Assembly (NCBI RefSeq): GCF_023278365.1
Contig: NZ_CP075338.1
Span: 806,001 to 870,000 of the forward strand
Length of the DNA: 64,000 bases
Source: Epilithonimonas zeae
GTDB lineage: Bacteria > Bacteroidota > Bacteroidia > Flavobacteriales > Weeksellaceae
Direction of reading: 5' to 3'
Position 1 is the first letter of the stretch. Each line of letters starts with the position of its first letter. A program made the translations under genes and the position numbers. Below, piece after piece: positions 42,278-51,665 of the stretch. The notes below the pieces were generated by a model. That model saw nothing but the letters and a program-made list of their open reading frames with translations, was not told the DNA's origin and made no database searches.

Positions 42278-44092
42278 TTAAGCTTTTGCTTGTCTTTCCA
42301 ATCTTTTTCTATCTTCTTCAGAAAGGATTTTCTTTCTCATACGGATGAAGTTAGGCGTAACCTCGATTGCTTCATCAGCTTGGATATATTCCATACATTC
42401 TTCTAGAGAGAACAAGATTTTTGGTGCAACACCAGTATCTTTATCTTTTCCGGCTGCACGCATATTATTCAACTGTTTAGCTTCTACAATATTTACAACC
42501 AAATCACCAGGTTTGTTTTGCTCACCGATAATCATTCCAGTGTAGATTTCTTCACCTGGATCAACGAAGAACTTACCTCTATCTTGAAGTTTGTTGATAG
42601 AATATTCTGTAGCTGGACCAGTTCCTTTACTTACTAATACACCATTGTTTCTTCCAGGAATAGCACCTTTGAAAGGCTTATATTCTGTGAAACGGTGCGC
42701 CATAATAGCTTCACCAGCAGTTGCAGTCAACATTTGAGAACGCAATCCGATTAGACCTCTTGAAGGAATCTCGAATTCCATATGTTGCATTTCACCTTTA
42801 GTTTCCATAATGTGAAGGTCACCTTTTCTCTGAGTTGCTAAGTCGATAACTCTAGAAGCAAATTCCTCAGGAACGTCAACAACCAAAGATTCATAAGGCT
42901 CCAATTTTTGACCATTTTCATCTTCTTTCAAGATAACTTGTGGCTGACCAATTGTCATCTCATAACCTTCTCTTCTCATGGTTTCAATCAAAACTGATAA
43001 GTGAAGAATACCTCTACCAAAAACCAGGAAAGTGTTCGCATCGTCAGTTTGTTGAACTCTCAATGCCAAGTTTTTCTCTAATTCCTTAGTTAATCTTTCT
43101 TTAAGGTGGTTTGAAGTTACATATTTACCATCCTTACCAAAGAAAGGTGAGTTGTTGATAGAGAACGTCATATTCAATGTCGGTTCATCAATTGCTGTTC
43201 TTTCCAATGGCTCAGGATTTTCCAAGTCAACGAAAGAATCTCCAATTTGGAACGCATCGAAACCTACTACAGCACAGATATCTCCTGCTTGTACTTCAGT
43301 TACTTTTTTCTTTCCAAGACCTTCGAAAACGTAAAGTTCTTTTACTTTTCCTTTCACAATTTTTCCATCTGCCTGAGCAAGACCAATCCATTGAGATTCT
43401 TTTACCTCACCTCTTGTTACTTTTCCAATTGCAATTCTTCCTAAGAAAGAAGAGAAATCTAATGAAGTAATCTGCATCTGAAGGTTACCTTCAGTTACTT
43501 TTGGTTCTGGAACATATTGTAAAATCCCGTCTAATAATGGGAAAATATTATCTGTTTCTTCTAATGAAGTGTTGAACCAACCTTGTTTAGATGAACCATA
43601 GAATGTTGGGAAATCCAACTGCTCTTCAGTAGCATCAAGGTTGAAGAACAAGTCAAAAACTTGGTCGTGAACTTCGTCCGGACGACAGTTTGGTTTGTCA
43701 ACTTTGTTGATTACAACCAAAGGTCTAAGACCAAGTTCCAAAGCCTTTTGAAGTACAAATCTTGTCTGTGGCATTGGTCCTTCGAACGCATCCACCAACA
43801 AAATAACTCCGTCAGCCATTTTCAAAACTCTTTCTACCTCACCACCAAAATCGGCGTGACCAGGTGTATCGATTACATTGATTTTAACGTCTTTGTAATT
43901 TACAGAGATGTTTTTTGAAAGAATGGTAATCCCTCTTTCTCTTTCCAAATCGTTATTATCCATAATCAACTCACCGCTCTCCTGATTCTCTCTGAAGATG
44001 TTGGTTGCGTGAATAATCTTATCAACCAAAGTCGTTTTTCCGTGGTCAACGTGTGCGATAATCGCTATATTTCTAATGTTTTGCATATCCAT
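42278..44092 (-). CDS. typA: Translational GTPase TypA/BipA
   Basis: A 604-residue GTPase of the family length. The G motifs are AHVDHGKTTLVDKI (P loop), DTPGHADFGGEV, and NKVDKP, followed by EF-Tu-like domain 2 and EF-G-like domains, and the C-terminal BipA domain (LGRIAIGKV, LPSRGLIGLRSQMLT-like GLIGLRSQ, NNGVLVSKGTGPATEYSI). BipA binds the ribosome and promotes 50S assembly and growth under cold or stress. It is the most conserved gene of this part and a single transcription unit with promoter (44105-44112) and terminator. Confidence 0.96.
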   Translation of the reverse strand: MDMQNIRNIAIIAHVDHGKTTLVDKIIHATNIFRENQESGELIMDNNDLERERGITILSKNISVNYKDVKINVIDTPGHADFGGEVERVLKMADGVILLVDAFEGPMPQTRFVLQKALELGLRPLVVINKVDKPNCRPDEVHDQVFDLFFNLDATEEQLDFPTFYGSSKQGWFNTSLEETDNIFPLLDGILQYVPEPKVTEGNLQMQITSLDFSSFLGRIAIGKVTRGEVKESQWIGLAQADGKIVKGKVKELYVFEGLGKKKVTEVQAGDICAVVGFDAFQIGDSFVDLENPEPLERTAIDEPTLNMTFSINNSPFFGKDGKYVTSNHLKERLTKELEKNLALRVQQTDDANTFLVFGRGILHLSVLIETMRREGYEMTIGQPQVILKEDENGQKLEPYESLVVDVPEEFASRVIDLATQRKGDLHIMETKGEMQHMEFEIPSRGLIGLRSQMLTATAGEAIMAHRFTEYKPFKGAIPGRNNGVLVSKGTGPATEYSINKLQDRGKFFVDPGEEIYTGMIIGEQNKPGDLVVNIVEAKQLNNMRAAGKDKDTGVAPKILFSLEECMEYIQADEAIEVTPNFIRMRKKILSEEDRKRLERQAKA

Positions 44093-44104
44093 TTTTTACG
44101 CGTG

Positions 44105-44112
44105 CAAATGTA
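44105..44112 (-). promoter_or_regulatory. Promoter -7 element TACATTTG for typA
   Basis: On the minus strand TACATTTGCACGCG lies 12 nt before the start codon, giving a very short leader. Confidence 0.55.
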
Positions 44113-44210
44113 GTGAAATTTTATGGGAAGATGAACTCTGATTCAATTATTTTTAAAAATAAGGCTAAATAATTAACATCTAATTAAAGCTTTGTTAATC
44201 AGCAGATTAA

Positions 44211-45395
44211 TTAAAGGCTTTTCAGAATTTCTTTTCCATCAACGGATTGTGTGAAAATCAGATAATGATTTCCGCCGTCATTCAGCTTGTATTTTTTCTT
44301 GATTTCTTCCGGTTTTAGAGGATAATTTTTGGAAATAATATTGTACTTCTCTCCTTTTTTCAAATCTTTAGCCTCGGTTTTTTCTATTTCTAAAACTCTT
44401 CCAGGGAAATTTTCGATTTTGTTTTCTGAAGTATAAAAATGTGTATTTGGATGCAGTTTTTTCAATCCGAATTGTTCTGAAATAATATTAAATGCGCCAG
44501 CTTTTAAAATTGAATTGTTTGGAATATAGAGGAAATTCAAACTTCCTGAGAATTCTGACTTTGCCAATTTTTCGTCATTGAAATTGAAAGAAAATCCTGG
44601 TTCATCAGATTCGAGATTGATACATTTAATAGTTGTCGGCTGTTGGCTGTCAGTTAATGGATTATTTTCTATAGTTAAAAGGAGTTCTTTCACTTCATTT
44701 TTAACCGCAATAATTTGAATTTCAGTAATATTTTTTAATTCTGAAATGAGATAAGAAATATCAATCAAAGGTGATAATTTGACAATAATTTTGTCTCCAA
44801 TCGAATGTAATTTTTCTTCTATTTCTAATAGATTTGGTGATAGATCTTCAAGTAAAAATTTCTTTTTGTTTTGCTGGTCTCTTCTCGCTGGGTCAAGATA
44901 AACGACGTCAAACTTAGTAGAATTGTCAGTATGAGGCTCTCGAAGACTTTCTAAAAACACTTCCAAATTTTCATTAATGAAATGGGCTTTTCGATTTAAT
45001 ACTTTCCAATTATTTTCAACGATTGAAATCAATTCTGGATTTTGTTCGATTAATGTTACTTCATCAAAATTCTTAGACAAAAAATAGGCATCAATCCCGA
45101 AACCACAAGTTAAATCAAGAAAAGATTTTCCTTTAAGATTTTGAGCTTTATATTTTGCAGTTGATTGAGATGAAGCTTGTTCCAGATTGAGATTTGGAGG
45201 GAAAATAATTCCTTCCTTTAATAAAAATGGAAACTTCTTCTCAGCTATTTTTTTGCCTTTAACTTGTTGCACAATTTCTTGAATCGTAACATCAGAAAAT
45301 GGCGATTTTTTCAATAATAATTTATTTAAATCAGAATTGAGATTTTGATTGATATAATTTTGAATATCAGAAGAAATTAATTTTGAAAAATCCAT
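44211..45395 (-). CDS. SAM-dependent methyltransferase with THUMP-like domain
   Basis: A 394-residue protein. A helical N-terminus (about 1-90) precedes a Rossmann methyltransferase with KSFLDLTCGFGIDAYFLSKNF, VTLIEQNPEL and the motif FDVVYLDPARRDQQNKK. The C-terminus carries a THUMP-like domain (LKKGEKYNIISKNYPLKPEEIKKKYKLNDGGNHYLIF), which suggests RNA as substrate. Proteins of this arrangement are widespread in Bacteroidota but not functionally assigned. It lies 10 nt downstream of the MFS transporter gene, on the same strand. Confidence 0.82.
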   Translation of the reverse strand: MDFSKLISSDIQNYINQNLNSDLNKLLLKKSPFSDVTIQEIVQQVKGKKIAEKKFPFLLKEGIIFPPNLNLEQASSQSTAKYKAQNLKGKSFLDLTCGFGIDAYFLSKNFDEVTLIEQNPELISIVENNWKVLNRKAHFINENLEVFLESLREPHTDNSTKFDVVYLDPARRDQQNKKKFLLEDLSPNLLEIEEKLHSIGDKIIVKLSPLIDISYLISELKNITEIQIIAVKNEVKELLLTIENNPLTDSQQPTTIKCINLESDEPGFSFNFNDEKLAKSEFSGSLNFLYIPNNSILKAGAFNIISEQFGLKKLHPNTHFYTSENKIENFPGRVLEIEKTEAKDLKKGEKYNIISKNYPLKPEEIKKKYKLNDGGNHYLIFTQSVDGKEILKSL

Positions 45396-45405
45396 TGATT
45401 ATTAT

Positions 45406-46812
45406 TTAAACCGACTTCATATTGTCGCCATCTCTAAAATTCAGTCTTCTGAAAACTAGACCTGAAAGTATCGTGAGAAACCCTACCACCAAAAATGTGT
45501 AACGAAACGCCGTGTGAACCTGATTTTTAACTAAAGTCGTGTCGCCTTCAAACAATTTTAAAACAATCAAACCAAATGCAATCCCAAATCCAACCGCAAA
45601 CTGTTGATTAACAGAAACCAGAGAATTGCCACTGCTATTTTGGTAAGGTCGCAGATCAGCAATAGAAATCGTATTCATCGACGTAAATTGAATCGAATTA
45701 AAAAATCCTAAAATCAACAAAATCGGAACAAACCAATAAATTGAACTGTGGACACTCGGAATCGCCAGACAGCAAATCAAAATTCCGATTGTAAACGTAT
45801 TGACCATCAAAGTTTTGCGGTAGCCAAATCTATCCAAAATCCCAATGACAAAAGATTTTCCGAACATTGCTGTAAGAGCCATCGGTGCAATAATCCAACC
45901 AGAAGTGAGCGCCGATTTTCCATAAGCAATCTGAATCATTAACGGAACTAAAAGCGGAATGGAACTAATGCCTAGTCTTGTTGCCAGATTTCCTAAAATC
46001 CCAACCCTGAATGTTCGGACTTTAAAAAGATTCAATGGAAAAATAGGGTTATTGTCTGTTTTCGCGTGTTTGTAATAGAAGTAAAGCATCAGAAAACCCA
46101 GAAAAAATATCATCAAAACAGGTGTAATATTTTGAGCATTTCCCAATAATTCCAACGCACTTGAAAGTAGTAAGGAAGCCAAAGCAAAAATCAGAAATCC
46201 CTTTAAATCAAAATCGATGACGGGCGATTTATAATTCGGCATATATTTTAAACTAAGAATAATTCCCAGAGCTCCTATTGGAATATTAATCAAAAAGATC
46301 CAGTGCCAACTGAGATAATCTACCATATACCCACCTACGACAGGCCCCATTACCGGTCCAATCAATGCTGGAATGATGGCGAAATTCATTGCTTTCAAAA
46401 GTTCATTTTTATTGAAAGCCCGAATCAATGCTAATTTCCCAACCGGCGTCATCAAGCTACCACCAACTCCTTGAATCACTCTGGAAATTACCAATTCGGT
46501 AAGATTTTGTGACAACGAGCAAAATAATGAACCTAGCGAGAAAACAAATAAAGAAAGAATGAATATTTTTTTAGTTCCGAATTTATCCGCCAAAAATCCG
46601 CTCACTGGCATAAACAAAGCTAAAGTCAGAACGTAACTAATGATAGCATTTTGCATATCCAAAGGCGATTCCTGCAAATCTCGGGCAATGGAGGGTAATG
46701 ATGTATTTAGAATTGTAGAATCCAGCATCTGCATAAAAATCGCGGTTCCTAAAATCAAGGGAAGAAATTTTTTAACAGAATCGGTAGTTATATTTTCGTT
46801 CATAATTATCAA
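45406..46812 (-). CDS. MFS multidrug exporter, DHA2 (EmrB-like) family
   Basis: A 468-residue transporter with about 14 hydrophobic segments. The start may be the second Met (MNENITTDS, at 46803). DHA2 signatures are LDSTILNTSLPSIARDL in TM1, FGTKKIFILSLFVFSLGSL (motif A), RVIQGVGGSLMTPVGKLAL, and the antiporter motif C in PVMGPVVGGYMVDYLSWHWIFLINIPIGALG. It would expel small hydrophobic drugs with proton exchange. Its downstream neighbour is the THUMP-like methyltransferase 10 nt away, a possible operon. Confidence 0.9.
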   Translation of the reverse strand: MIIMNENITTDSVKKFLPLILGTAIFMQMLDSTILNTSLPSIARDLQESPLDMQNAIISYVLTLALFMPVSGFLADKFGTKKIFILSLFVFSLGSLFCSLSQNLTELVISRVIQGVGGSLMTPVGKLALIRAFNKNELLKAMNFAIIPALIGPVMGPVVGGYMVDYLSWHWIFLINIPIGALGIILSLKYMPNYKSPVIDFDLKGFLIFALASLLLSSALELLGNAQNITPVLMIFFLGFLMLYFYYKHAKTDNNPIFPLNLFKVRTFRVGILGNLATRLGISSIPLLVPLMIQIAYGKSALTSGWIIAPMALTAMFGKSFVIGILDRFGYRKTLMVNTFTIGILICCLAIPSVHSSIYWFVPILLILGFFNSIQFTSMNTISIADLRPYQNSSGNSLVSVNQQFAVGFGIAFGLIVLKLFEGDTTLVKNQVHTAFRYTFLVVGFLTILSGLVFRRLNFRDGDNMKSV

Positions 46813-46838
46813 ATAAAAAAATCCGCGTAATGCGGACC
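46812..46838 (-). terminator. Terminator of the agmatine-putrescine operon
   Basis: On the minus strand TCCGC-ATTAC-GCGGA is followed by TTTTTTT. Confidence 0.75.
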
Positions 46839-46842
46839 TAAT

Positions 46843-47901
46843 CTATACCAAAGGTTCTTGTTGACTTAAACAGTGGAAACTTCCCAATCCCCAAATAATA
46901 TCGGTAGAATCGATTCCCACGACTTCTCTATCAGGAAAACATTTTTGGATGATTTCTAAAGCCAATCCATCTTTATCGCATCTGTAAGTTGGCACAATCA
47001 CTGATTTGTTAGCGATGTAAAAATTGGCGTAAGAAGCTGGTAATCTTTGTCCGTCACAATACACTGGGTCTGGCATTGGAAGCTTGATGATATTAAGTTT
47101 TTCGCCGTTTAGCAAAGTCATTTCTTCTAGTTGGCGAAGGTTTGTTTGAAGAATTTCATAATTATCATCTTCAGGATTATCTTCAATCACTGTTAGAACT
47201 GTATTTTCATTTACGAATCTGATGGTGTCATCAACGTGACCATCTGTATCGTCACCTACAATTCCGTCATCTACCCAAAGAACTTGCTTTTGTCCGTAAT
47301 ATTTTTTCAGAAACTCTTCTACTTCTTCCTGCGAAAGATGTGGATTTCTGTTTTCATTAAGCAGACAAGATTTTGAAGTCAAAACTGTTCCGGCACCGTT
47401 GAATTCAACAGAACCACCTTCCATAATAATTCCAGGATACAAAACAGGCAATCCTTTTTCTTCAGCAATTTTTGTCGGAATCACATCATCTAATTCGAAT
47501 GGCGGATATTTTCCTCCCCACGCATTGAAGCCCCAATCAACAATGATTTTCTTTGGTTCTTCTCCGTTCTTATTTACTAAAAAAGCAGGTCCGTGATCTC
47601 TGCACCAGGCATCATTGGTTTCGTGAAAGTAGAATTCAACTTTAGAAATATCCGCTCCGGCTTTGGAAATATGCTCCATTGCAAAAGCCTGCATCTCTTG
47701 GTCTTTGACATTAATGCACACAAATTCACCTTTGGTTAATTCAGCAATGAATTGTGCATAAGCAGGGTAAATCAAATCGATTCTTTCTGGCCAGGATTCT
47801 TCTTTATGCGGCCAAGACAACCAAGTTGCTTCGTGTTCTTCCCATTCTGCGGGGAAAGTGTATCCATTTTCTAACGGATTAAAATCTTTATCTATAACCA
47901 T
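46843..47901 (-). CDS. aguA: Agmatine deiminase (agmatine iminohydrolase)
   Basis: A 352-residue porphyromonas-type PAD/agmatine deiminase: FPAEWEEHEATWLSWPHKEESWP, NDAWCRDHGPAFLV, WGFNAWGGKYPPFELDD, MEGGSVEFNGAGTVLTS, GDDTDGHVDD with the catalytic His, and the nucleophile Cys344 in GLGSFHCLSQQEP. It converts agmatine to N-carbamoylputrescine and ammonia. The start overlaps the preceding stop by one base, so it is translationally coupled to the N-carbamoylputrescine amidase. Together they make putrescine from agmatine. Confidence 0.94.
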   Translation of the reverse strand: MVIDKDFNPLENGYTFPAEWEEHEATWLSWPHKEESWPERIDLIYPAYAQFIAELTKGEFVCINVKDQEMQAFAMEHISKAGADISKVEFYFHETNDAWCRDHGPAFLVNKNGEEPKKIIVDWGFNAWGGKYPPFELDDVIPTKIAEEKGLPVLYPGIIMEGGSVEFNGAGTVLTSKSCLLNENRNPHLSQEEVEEFLKKYYGQKQVLWVDDGIVGDDTDGHVDDTIRFVNENTVLTVIEDNPEDDNYEILQTNLRQLEEMTLLNGEKLNIIKLPMPDPVYCDGQRLPASYANFYIANKSVIVPTYRCDKDGLALEIIQKCFPDREVVGIDSTDIIWGLGSFHCLSQQEPLV

Positions 47902-48776
47902 TAATCCTCGTCAATAAAACGTTTTGTAATCGGCGAATAAGTTTCAATTCTTCTATCTCTAAGGAATGGCCAGTGCTTTCTCATATAATCGGTCTGGGCA
48001 AGATCAACTTCTGTTACCACAACTTCTTCTTTATCGTGAGAACCAAGATATAAAAGCTTTCCTTGAGCATTGGTCACAAAACTTCCGCCCCAGAATTTCA
48101 TTGCACCATCTTGCTCAAATCCTACTCTATTGACAGAAACTACCGGAACGCCATTTGCAACTGCATGAGAACGCTGAATTGTCTGCCAGGCATTGTATTG
48201 ATCTTGATTGGTTTCTTCATCCTGGTCGGTTGCCCAGCCAATTGCTGTTGGGTAGAACATAATATCTGCGCCCATCAACGCAGTGATTCTTGAAGCTTCC
48301 GGATACCATTGATCCCAACAAATCAGTACACCAATTCTTCCGAATTTTGTATCAAAATTTTTATAACCTAAATCGCCTGGTGTGAAATAGAATTTTTCAT
48401 AAAAAGCAGGATCATCCGGAATATGCATTTTACGATATTTACCAAGATAAGTTCCGTCAGCATCAATAACAGCCGTTGTATTATGATAAAGACCTTGTGC
48501 TCTTTTTTCGAATAATGAAGCGATGATTACAACGCCCAATTCTTTAGCAACAGGAGACAATGCATCTGTTGAAGGACCAGGAATTGGTTCCGCCAATTCG
48601 AAATTATCATAGTCTTCTACATCACAAAAATACAATGATGTAAAAAGTTCCTGTAAACAAACAATTTGAGCTCCTTTAGCAGCAGCATCTTTTATCTTTT
48701 CAATGGCTTTGTTCAGGTTTGACTGCTTATCAGCAACGCAAGACATCTGAACTGTTCCGATTTTAACCTTTGACAT
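47901..48776 (-). CDS. aguB: N-carbamoylputrescine amidase (nitrilase superfamily)
   Basis: A 291-residue carbon-nitrogen hydrolase. The catalytic triad is Glu43 in LQELFTSLYF, Lys in KYRKMHIPDD, and Cys in VLICWDQWYPE; PGDLGYKNFDTKFGRIG and RSHAVANGVPVVSVNRVG complete the family signature. It hydrolyses N-carbamoylputrescine to putrescine, CO2 and ammonia, the step after aguA. It is first in the two-gene operon, with a TAttTTTG promoter element at 48794-48801. Putrescine or derived homospermidine is a typical polyamine of Bacteroidota. Confidence 0.94.
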   Translation of the reverse strand: MSKVKIGTVQMSCVADKQSNLNKAIEKIKDAAAKGAQIVCLQELFTSLYFCDVEDYDNFELAEPIPGPSTDALSPVAKELGVVIIASLFEKRAQGLYHNTTAVIDADGTYLGKYRKMHIPDDPAFYEKFYFTPGDLGYKNFDTKFGRIGVLICWDQWYPEASRITALMGADIMFYPTAIGWATDQDEETNQDQYNAWQTIQRSHAVANGVPVVSVNRVGFEQDGAMKFWGGSFVTNAQGKLLYLGSHDKEEVVVTEVDLAQTDYMRKHWPFLRDRRIETYSPITKRFIDED

Positions 48777-48793
48777 TATTTTAAAAATTTTTA

Positions 48794-48801
48794 CAAAAAT
48801 A
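48794..48801 (-). promoter_or_regulatory. Promoter -7 element TATTTTTG for aguB-aguA
   Basis: On the minus strand TATTTTTG lies 17 nt before the ATG at 48776. Confidence 0.5.
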
Positions 48802-48916
48802 CTAAGATTCTAGGGAATCAAAAATTCAACCAAAAGATTTAGGGTAATATTTCTAAAAATTAATTTCCTCATCTATAATTTCTATGCTTTAAAACTGTTA
48901 ATTCCTTGGGAAACTT

Positions 48917-48924
48917 TACCTTTG
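48917..48924 (+). promoter_or_regulatory. Promoter -7 element TACCTTTG for the thioesterase
   Basis: TACCTTTG lies 25 nt before the ATG at 48950 and is followed by TATC. Confidence 0.5.
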
Positions 48925-48949
48925 TATCAAATAAAAATGGTACAGAACT

Positions 48950-49363
48950 ATGATGAATTATCACACCAGAAAGTGGATCAAACCAGAAGACCTAAACCCA
49001 AACCATTCTCTTTTCGGAGGAAGACTGTTGCAATGGATTGATGAAGAAGCAGCACTTTATGCGATTATCCAGCTAGAAAATTCGAGGGCAGTAACAAAAT
49101 ATATTTCTGAGATCAATTTTGTGAGTTCGGCAAAACAAGGCGACATTATTGAGATTGGAATTGAAGCAGTGGAATTTGGTAGAACCTCTTTGACACTAAG
49201 ATGTGAAGTTCGAAATAAAATGACACATCAAAAAATTATTACGATTGACAAATTGGTTTTTGTAGCTCTTGGCGAAGATGGATTGCCAAAACCGCACGGA
49301 AAAACAAAAATCGAATATGTTGAGGATCGACTTTATGTTAAAAATACGAATCCAGAATTATAA
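48950..49363 (+). CDS. Acyl-CoA thioesterase, hotdog fold
   Basis: A 137-residue hotdog protein. HSLFGGRLLQWIDEEAALYAIIQ holds the helix and acidic catalytic residues of the YciA/BFIT-type thioesterases, with TKYISEINFVSSAKQGDIIEIGIEAVEFGRTSLTLRCEVRN as the central sheet. It hydrolyses acyl-CoA to free acid and CoA; chain-length preference is not evident. A second in-frame ATG lies at 48953. A terminator overlaps the stop codon. Confidence 0.88.
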   Translation: MMNYHTRKWIKPEDLNPNHSLFGGRLLQWIDEEAALYAIIQLENSRAVTKYISEINFVSSAKQGDIIEIGIEAVEFGRTSLTLRCEVRNKMTHQKIITIDKLVFVALGEDGLPKPHGKTKIEYVEDRLYVKNTNPEL

Positions 49364-49390
49364 TAGAATCTAAACCAGATTCTATTTTTT
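49362..49390 (+). terminator. Terminator after the thioesterase
   Basis: AATAGAATCT-aaacc-AGATTCTATT followed by TTTTT; the stem begins within the stop codon. Confidence 0.85.
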
Positions 49391-49467
49391 TAGTCCGATA
49401 TTTCAGCAAGGTTAAATTATCTCTTCCAAAAATTTTAATTAAATTCGTGAAATTTTAAAAATTTAAA

Positions 49468-51603
49468 ATGAAAAAAATTCTCTTATCAGCTTTTGCATTG
49501 TCAACAGTAATGACATTTGCTCAGCAATACGGAGGGATGTGGATTCCGACAGAAGTTAATGAAAAAGAAATGAAAGAACTTGGAATGAAAATCTCTGCCA
49601 AAGATATTTTCAATCCGGAAAAAGCAAGCATCAAAGATGCCGTAGTTCAGTTTGATGGTGGTTGTACTGCGGAAATCATTTCGGGAAAAGGATTGTTATT
49701 GACTAATCATCATTGCGGTTATGATAATATCCAGTCTCACTCAACCGTAGAAAATGACCTTTTGACCAATGGATTCTGGGCAAAAGATATGAATGGAGAA
49801 TTACCAAATCCTGGAGTGACTGTAGATTTCATTACTGATATCAAAGAAGTGACAAAAGACATTCTTGCAGGAACTAACGGTCTAACTGTAAAAGATCTTG
49901 ATGCGAAAATCAAACAAAATACAGACGCTTATATTGCTTCTCAAAAACCAGAGAGCTATCAGAAAATATCCGTAAGGTCTATGTATTATGGTAATAAATA
50001 TTATGCTTATGTCATAGAAACTTACAAAGATATCCGTTTGGTTGGCGCACCGCCTTCAGCGATTGGAAAATACGGTTCTGATACAGACAACTGGGTTTGG
50101 CCAAGACATACGGGAGATTTCTCTATGTTTAGAATCTACGCCGATAAGAACAACAAACCTGCAGAATATTCCAAAGATAATATTCCCTATACACCGAAAC
50201 ATTTCTTACCAATTTCTATCAAGGATAAGAAAGAGGATGATTTCACTTTTGTTTTCGGATTCCCAGGAAGAACAACGGAATATCTTCCTGCTGTAGCAGT
50301 TGAAAAAATTATGACGGAAATTGATCCGGCGATGATTTCTGTGCGTGATGTCACTCTTAAAACGCTTGATGAAAAAATGAGAGTGGACAACGCTACAAGA
50401 ATAAAATACGCATCTAAGTATGCAAGAATCTCCAACGCCTGGAAAAAATGGCAAGGTGAAATCGAAGGTCTTAAAAAGTCTAATGCTGTTGGAAAAAAAC
50501 AGCAATATGAGCAATCTCTGATTTCTAAAAATCCGGCAATCAAAACAACAATTGACGGACTTAACAAACTTTATAATGAGCAAGCACCTTACGCCTTGAA
50601 CAGAGCTTACTACAGTGAGTTGCCAAGAAATGCTGAAACTTTGGCTCTAGGAAGTTTATTTGGGAGTTATGTAGAAGCTGTAGAAAATGGAACTTCTTCT
50701 CAGAAATCTTTAGATAATCTGAAATCGAGATTGTCTGAAATTTATAAAGATTATGAGAGCAGTCTTGATGCAAAAGTAACTGCAAAAGTGATTGCACTTT
50801 ATGCCAACAAAACACCTCAGCAGTTTTTACCAGCTGGTTTTGAAAATTATAAAGATGTGAATCAAAACATTACAACCATAGAAAATTGGGCGAAAAACTC
50901 TGTCGTGATGGGAAGCGGAAAAGTGAATGGCGCAACAGTTTATTCTGATATTAATAAAGTTTTTGCAGATCAGAATGCTTTGGTTCAAGCGCTTAAAAAT
51001 GATCCAATTGTTCAGCTTTACGCATCTATCAAAGGAACTTATGTAAAAACAACGCACGATAAAGTGACGTCTTATCAAACTGAAATCGATGCTTTGCAAA
51101 AACAGTTTATGGCTCAGCAAATGGAAACAGATAAAGACAGAAAATTCTTTCCAGATGCCAATTCTACTTTGCGTGTAACTTATGGAAAAGTGAAAGGTTC
51201 TAATCCACGAGATGCTGTTACTTATGGTTATCAAACACATCTTTCTGGTGTGATGGAAAAATATATTCCTGGAGATTATGAATTTGATTTGCCTAAAAAA
51301 CTAATCAATCTTTACAACACCAAAGATTACGGAATCTATAAAGATAAATCAGGCGATGTTCCGGTTAACTTTACAGCAACCAATCACACCACTGGTGGAA
51401 ACTCCGGAAGTCCGGCTTTGGATGCTTACGGAAATCTAATTGGCCTTAACTTCGATAGACAATGGGAAGGCACGATGAGTGACATCAATTATGATCCTAA
51501 ATTGTGTAGAAATATAATGGTGGATACAAAATATATCTTGTTTGTGATTGATAAATATGCTGATGCAAAATGGTTAATCAACGAGATGAAAGTTGTGAAG
51601 TAA
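49468..51603 (+). CDS. S46 dipeptidyl peptidase, acidic-specific DPP11 type
   Basis: A 711-residue periplasmic serine peptidase with a signal peptide (about 1-18, ending TFAQQ). The S46 fold is clear: catalytic His in LTNHHCGYDNIQSHST, Asp in DTDNWVWPRHTGDFSMFRIY, and nucleophile Ser in HTTGGNSGSPALD. The residue after NFD that sets P1 preference is Arg (GLNFDRQWEGTMSDI); in DPP7 it is Gly, and in DPP11 it is Arg for Asp/Glu. So release of dipeptides with acidic P1 is predicted. This enzyme fits a peptide-fermenting or proteolytic lifestyle. Confidence 0.92.
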   Translation: MKKILLSAFALSTVMTFAQQYGGMWIPTEVNEKEMKELGMKISAKDIFNPEKASIKDAVVQFDGGCTAEIISGKGLLLTNHHCGYDNIQSHSTVENDLLTNGFWAKDMNGELPNPGVTVDFITDIKEVTKDILAGTNGLTVKDLDAKIKQNTDAYIASQKPESYQKISVRSMYYGNKYYAYVIETYKDIRLVGAPPSAIGKYGSDTDNWVWPRHTGDFSMFRIYADKNNKPAEYSKDNIPYTPKHFLPISIKDKKEDDFTFVFGFPGRTTEYLPAVAVEKIMTEIDPAMISVRDVTLKTLDEKMRVDNATRIKYASKYARISNAWKKWQGEIEGLKKSNAVGKKQQYEQSLISKNPAIKTTIDGLNKLYNEQAPYALNRAYYSELPRNAETLALGSLFGSYVEAVENGTSSQKSLDNLKSRLSEIYKDYESSLDAKVTAKVIALYANKTPQQFLPAGFENYKDVNQNITTIENWAKNSVVMGSGKVNGATVYSDINKVFADQNALVQALKNDPIVQLYASIKGTYVKTTHDKVTSYQTEIDALQKQFMAQQMETDKDRKFFPDANSTLRVTYGKVKGSNPRDAVTYGYQTHLSGVMEKYIPGDYEFDLPKKLINLYNTKDYGIYKDKSGDVPVNFTATNHTTGGNSGSPALDAYGNLIGLNFDRQWEGTMSDINYDPKLCRNIMVDTKYILFVIDKYADAKWLINEMKVVK

Positions 51604-51625
51604 TTAAATATTAAATTAAATAGAG

Positions 51626-51662
51626 CTTTGCCAAAGATGATTATCTTTGGCAAAGTTTTTTT
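51626..51662 (+). terminator. Terminator after the S46 peptidase
   Basis: A perfect 13-bp stem, CTTTGCCAAAGAT and ATCTTTGGCAAAG, with a four-base loop and a T run; it ends just before the next start at 51666. Confidence 0.88.
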
Positions 51663-51665
51663 CCA

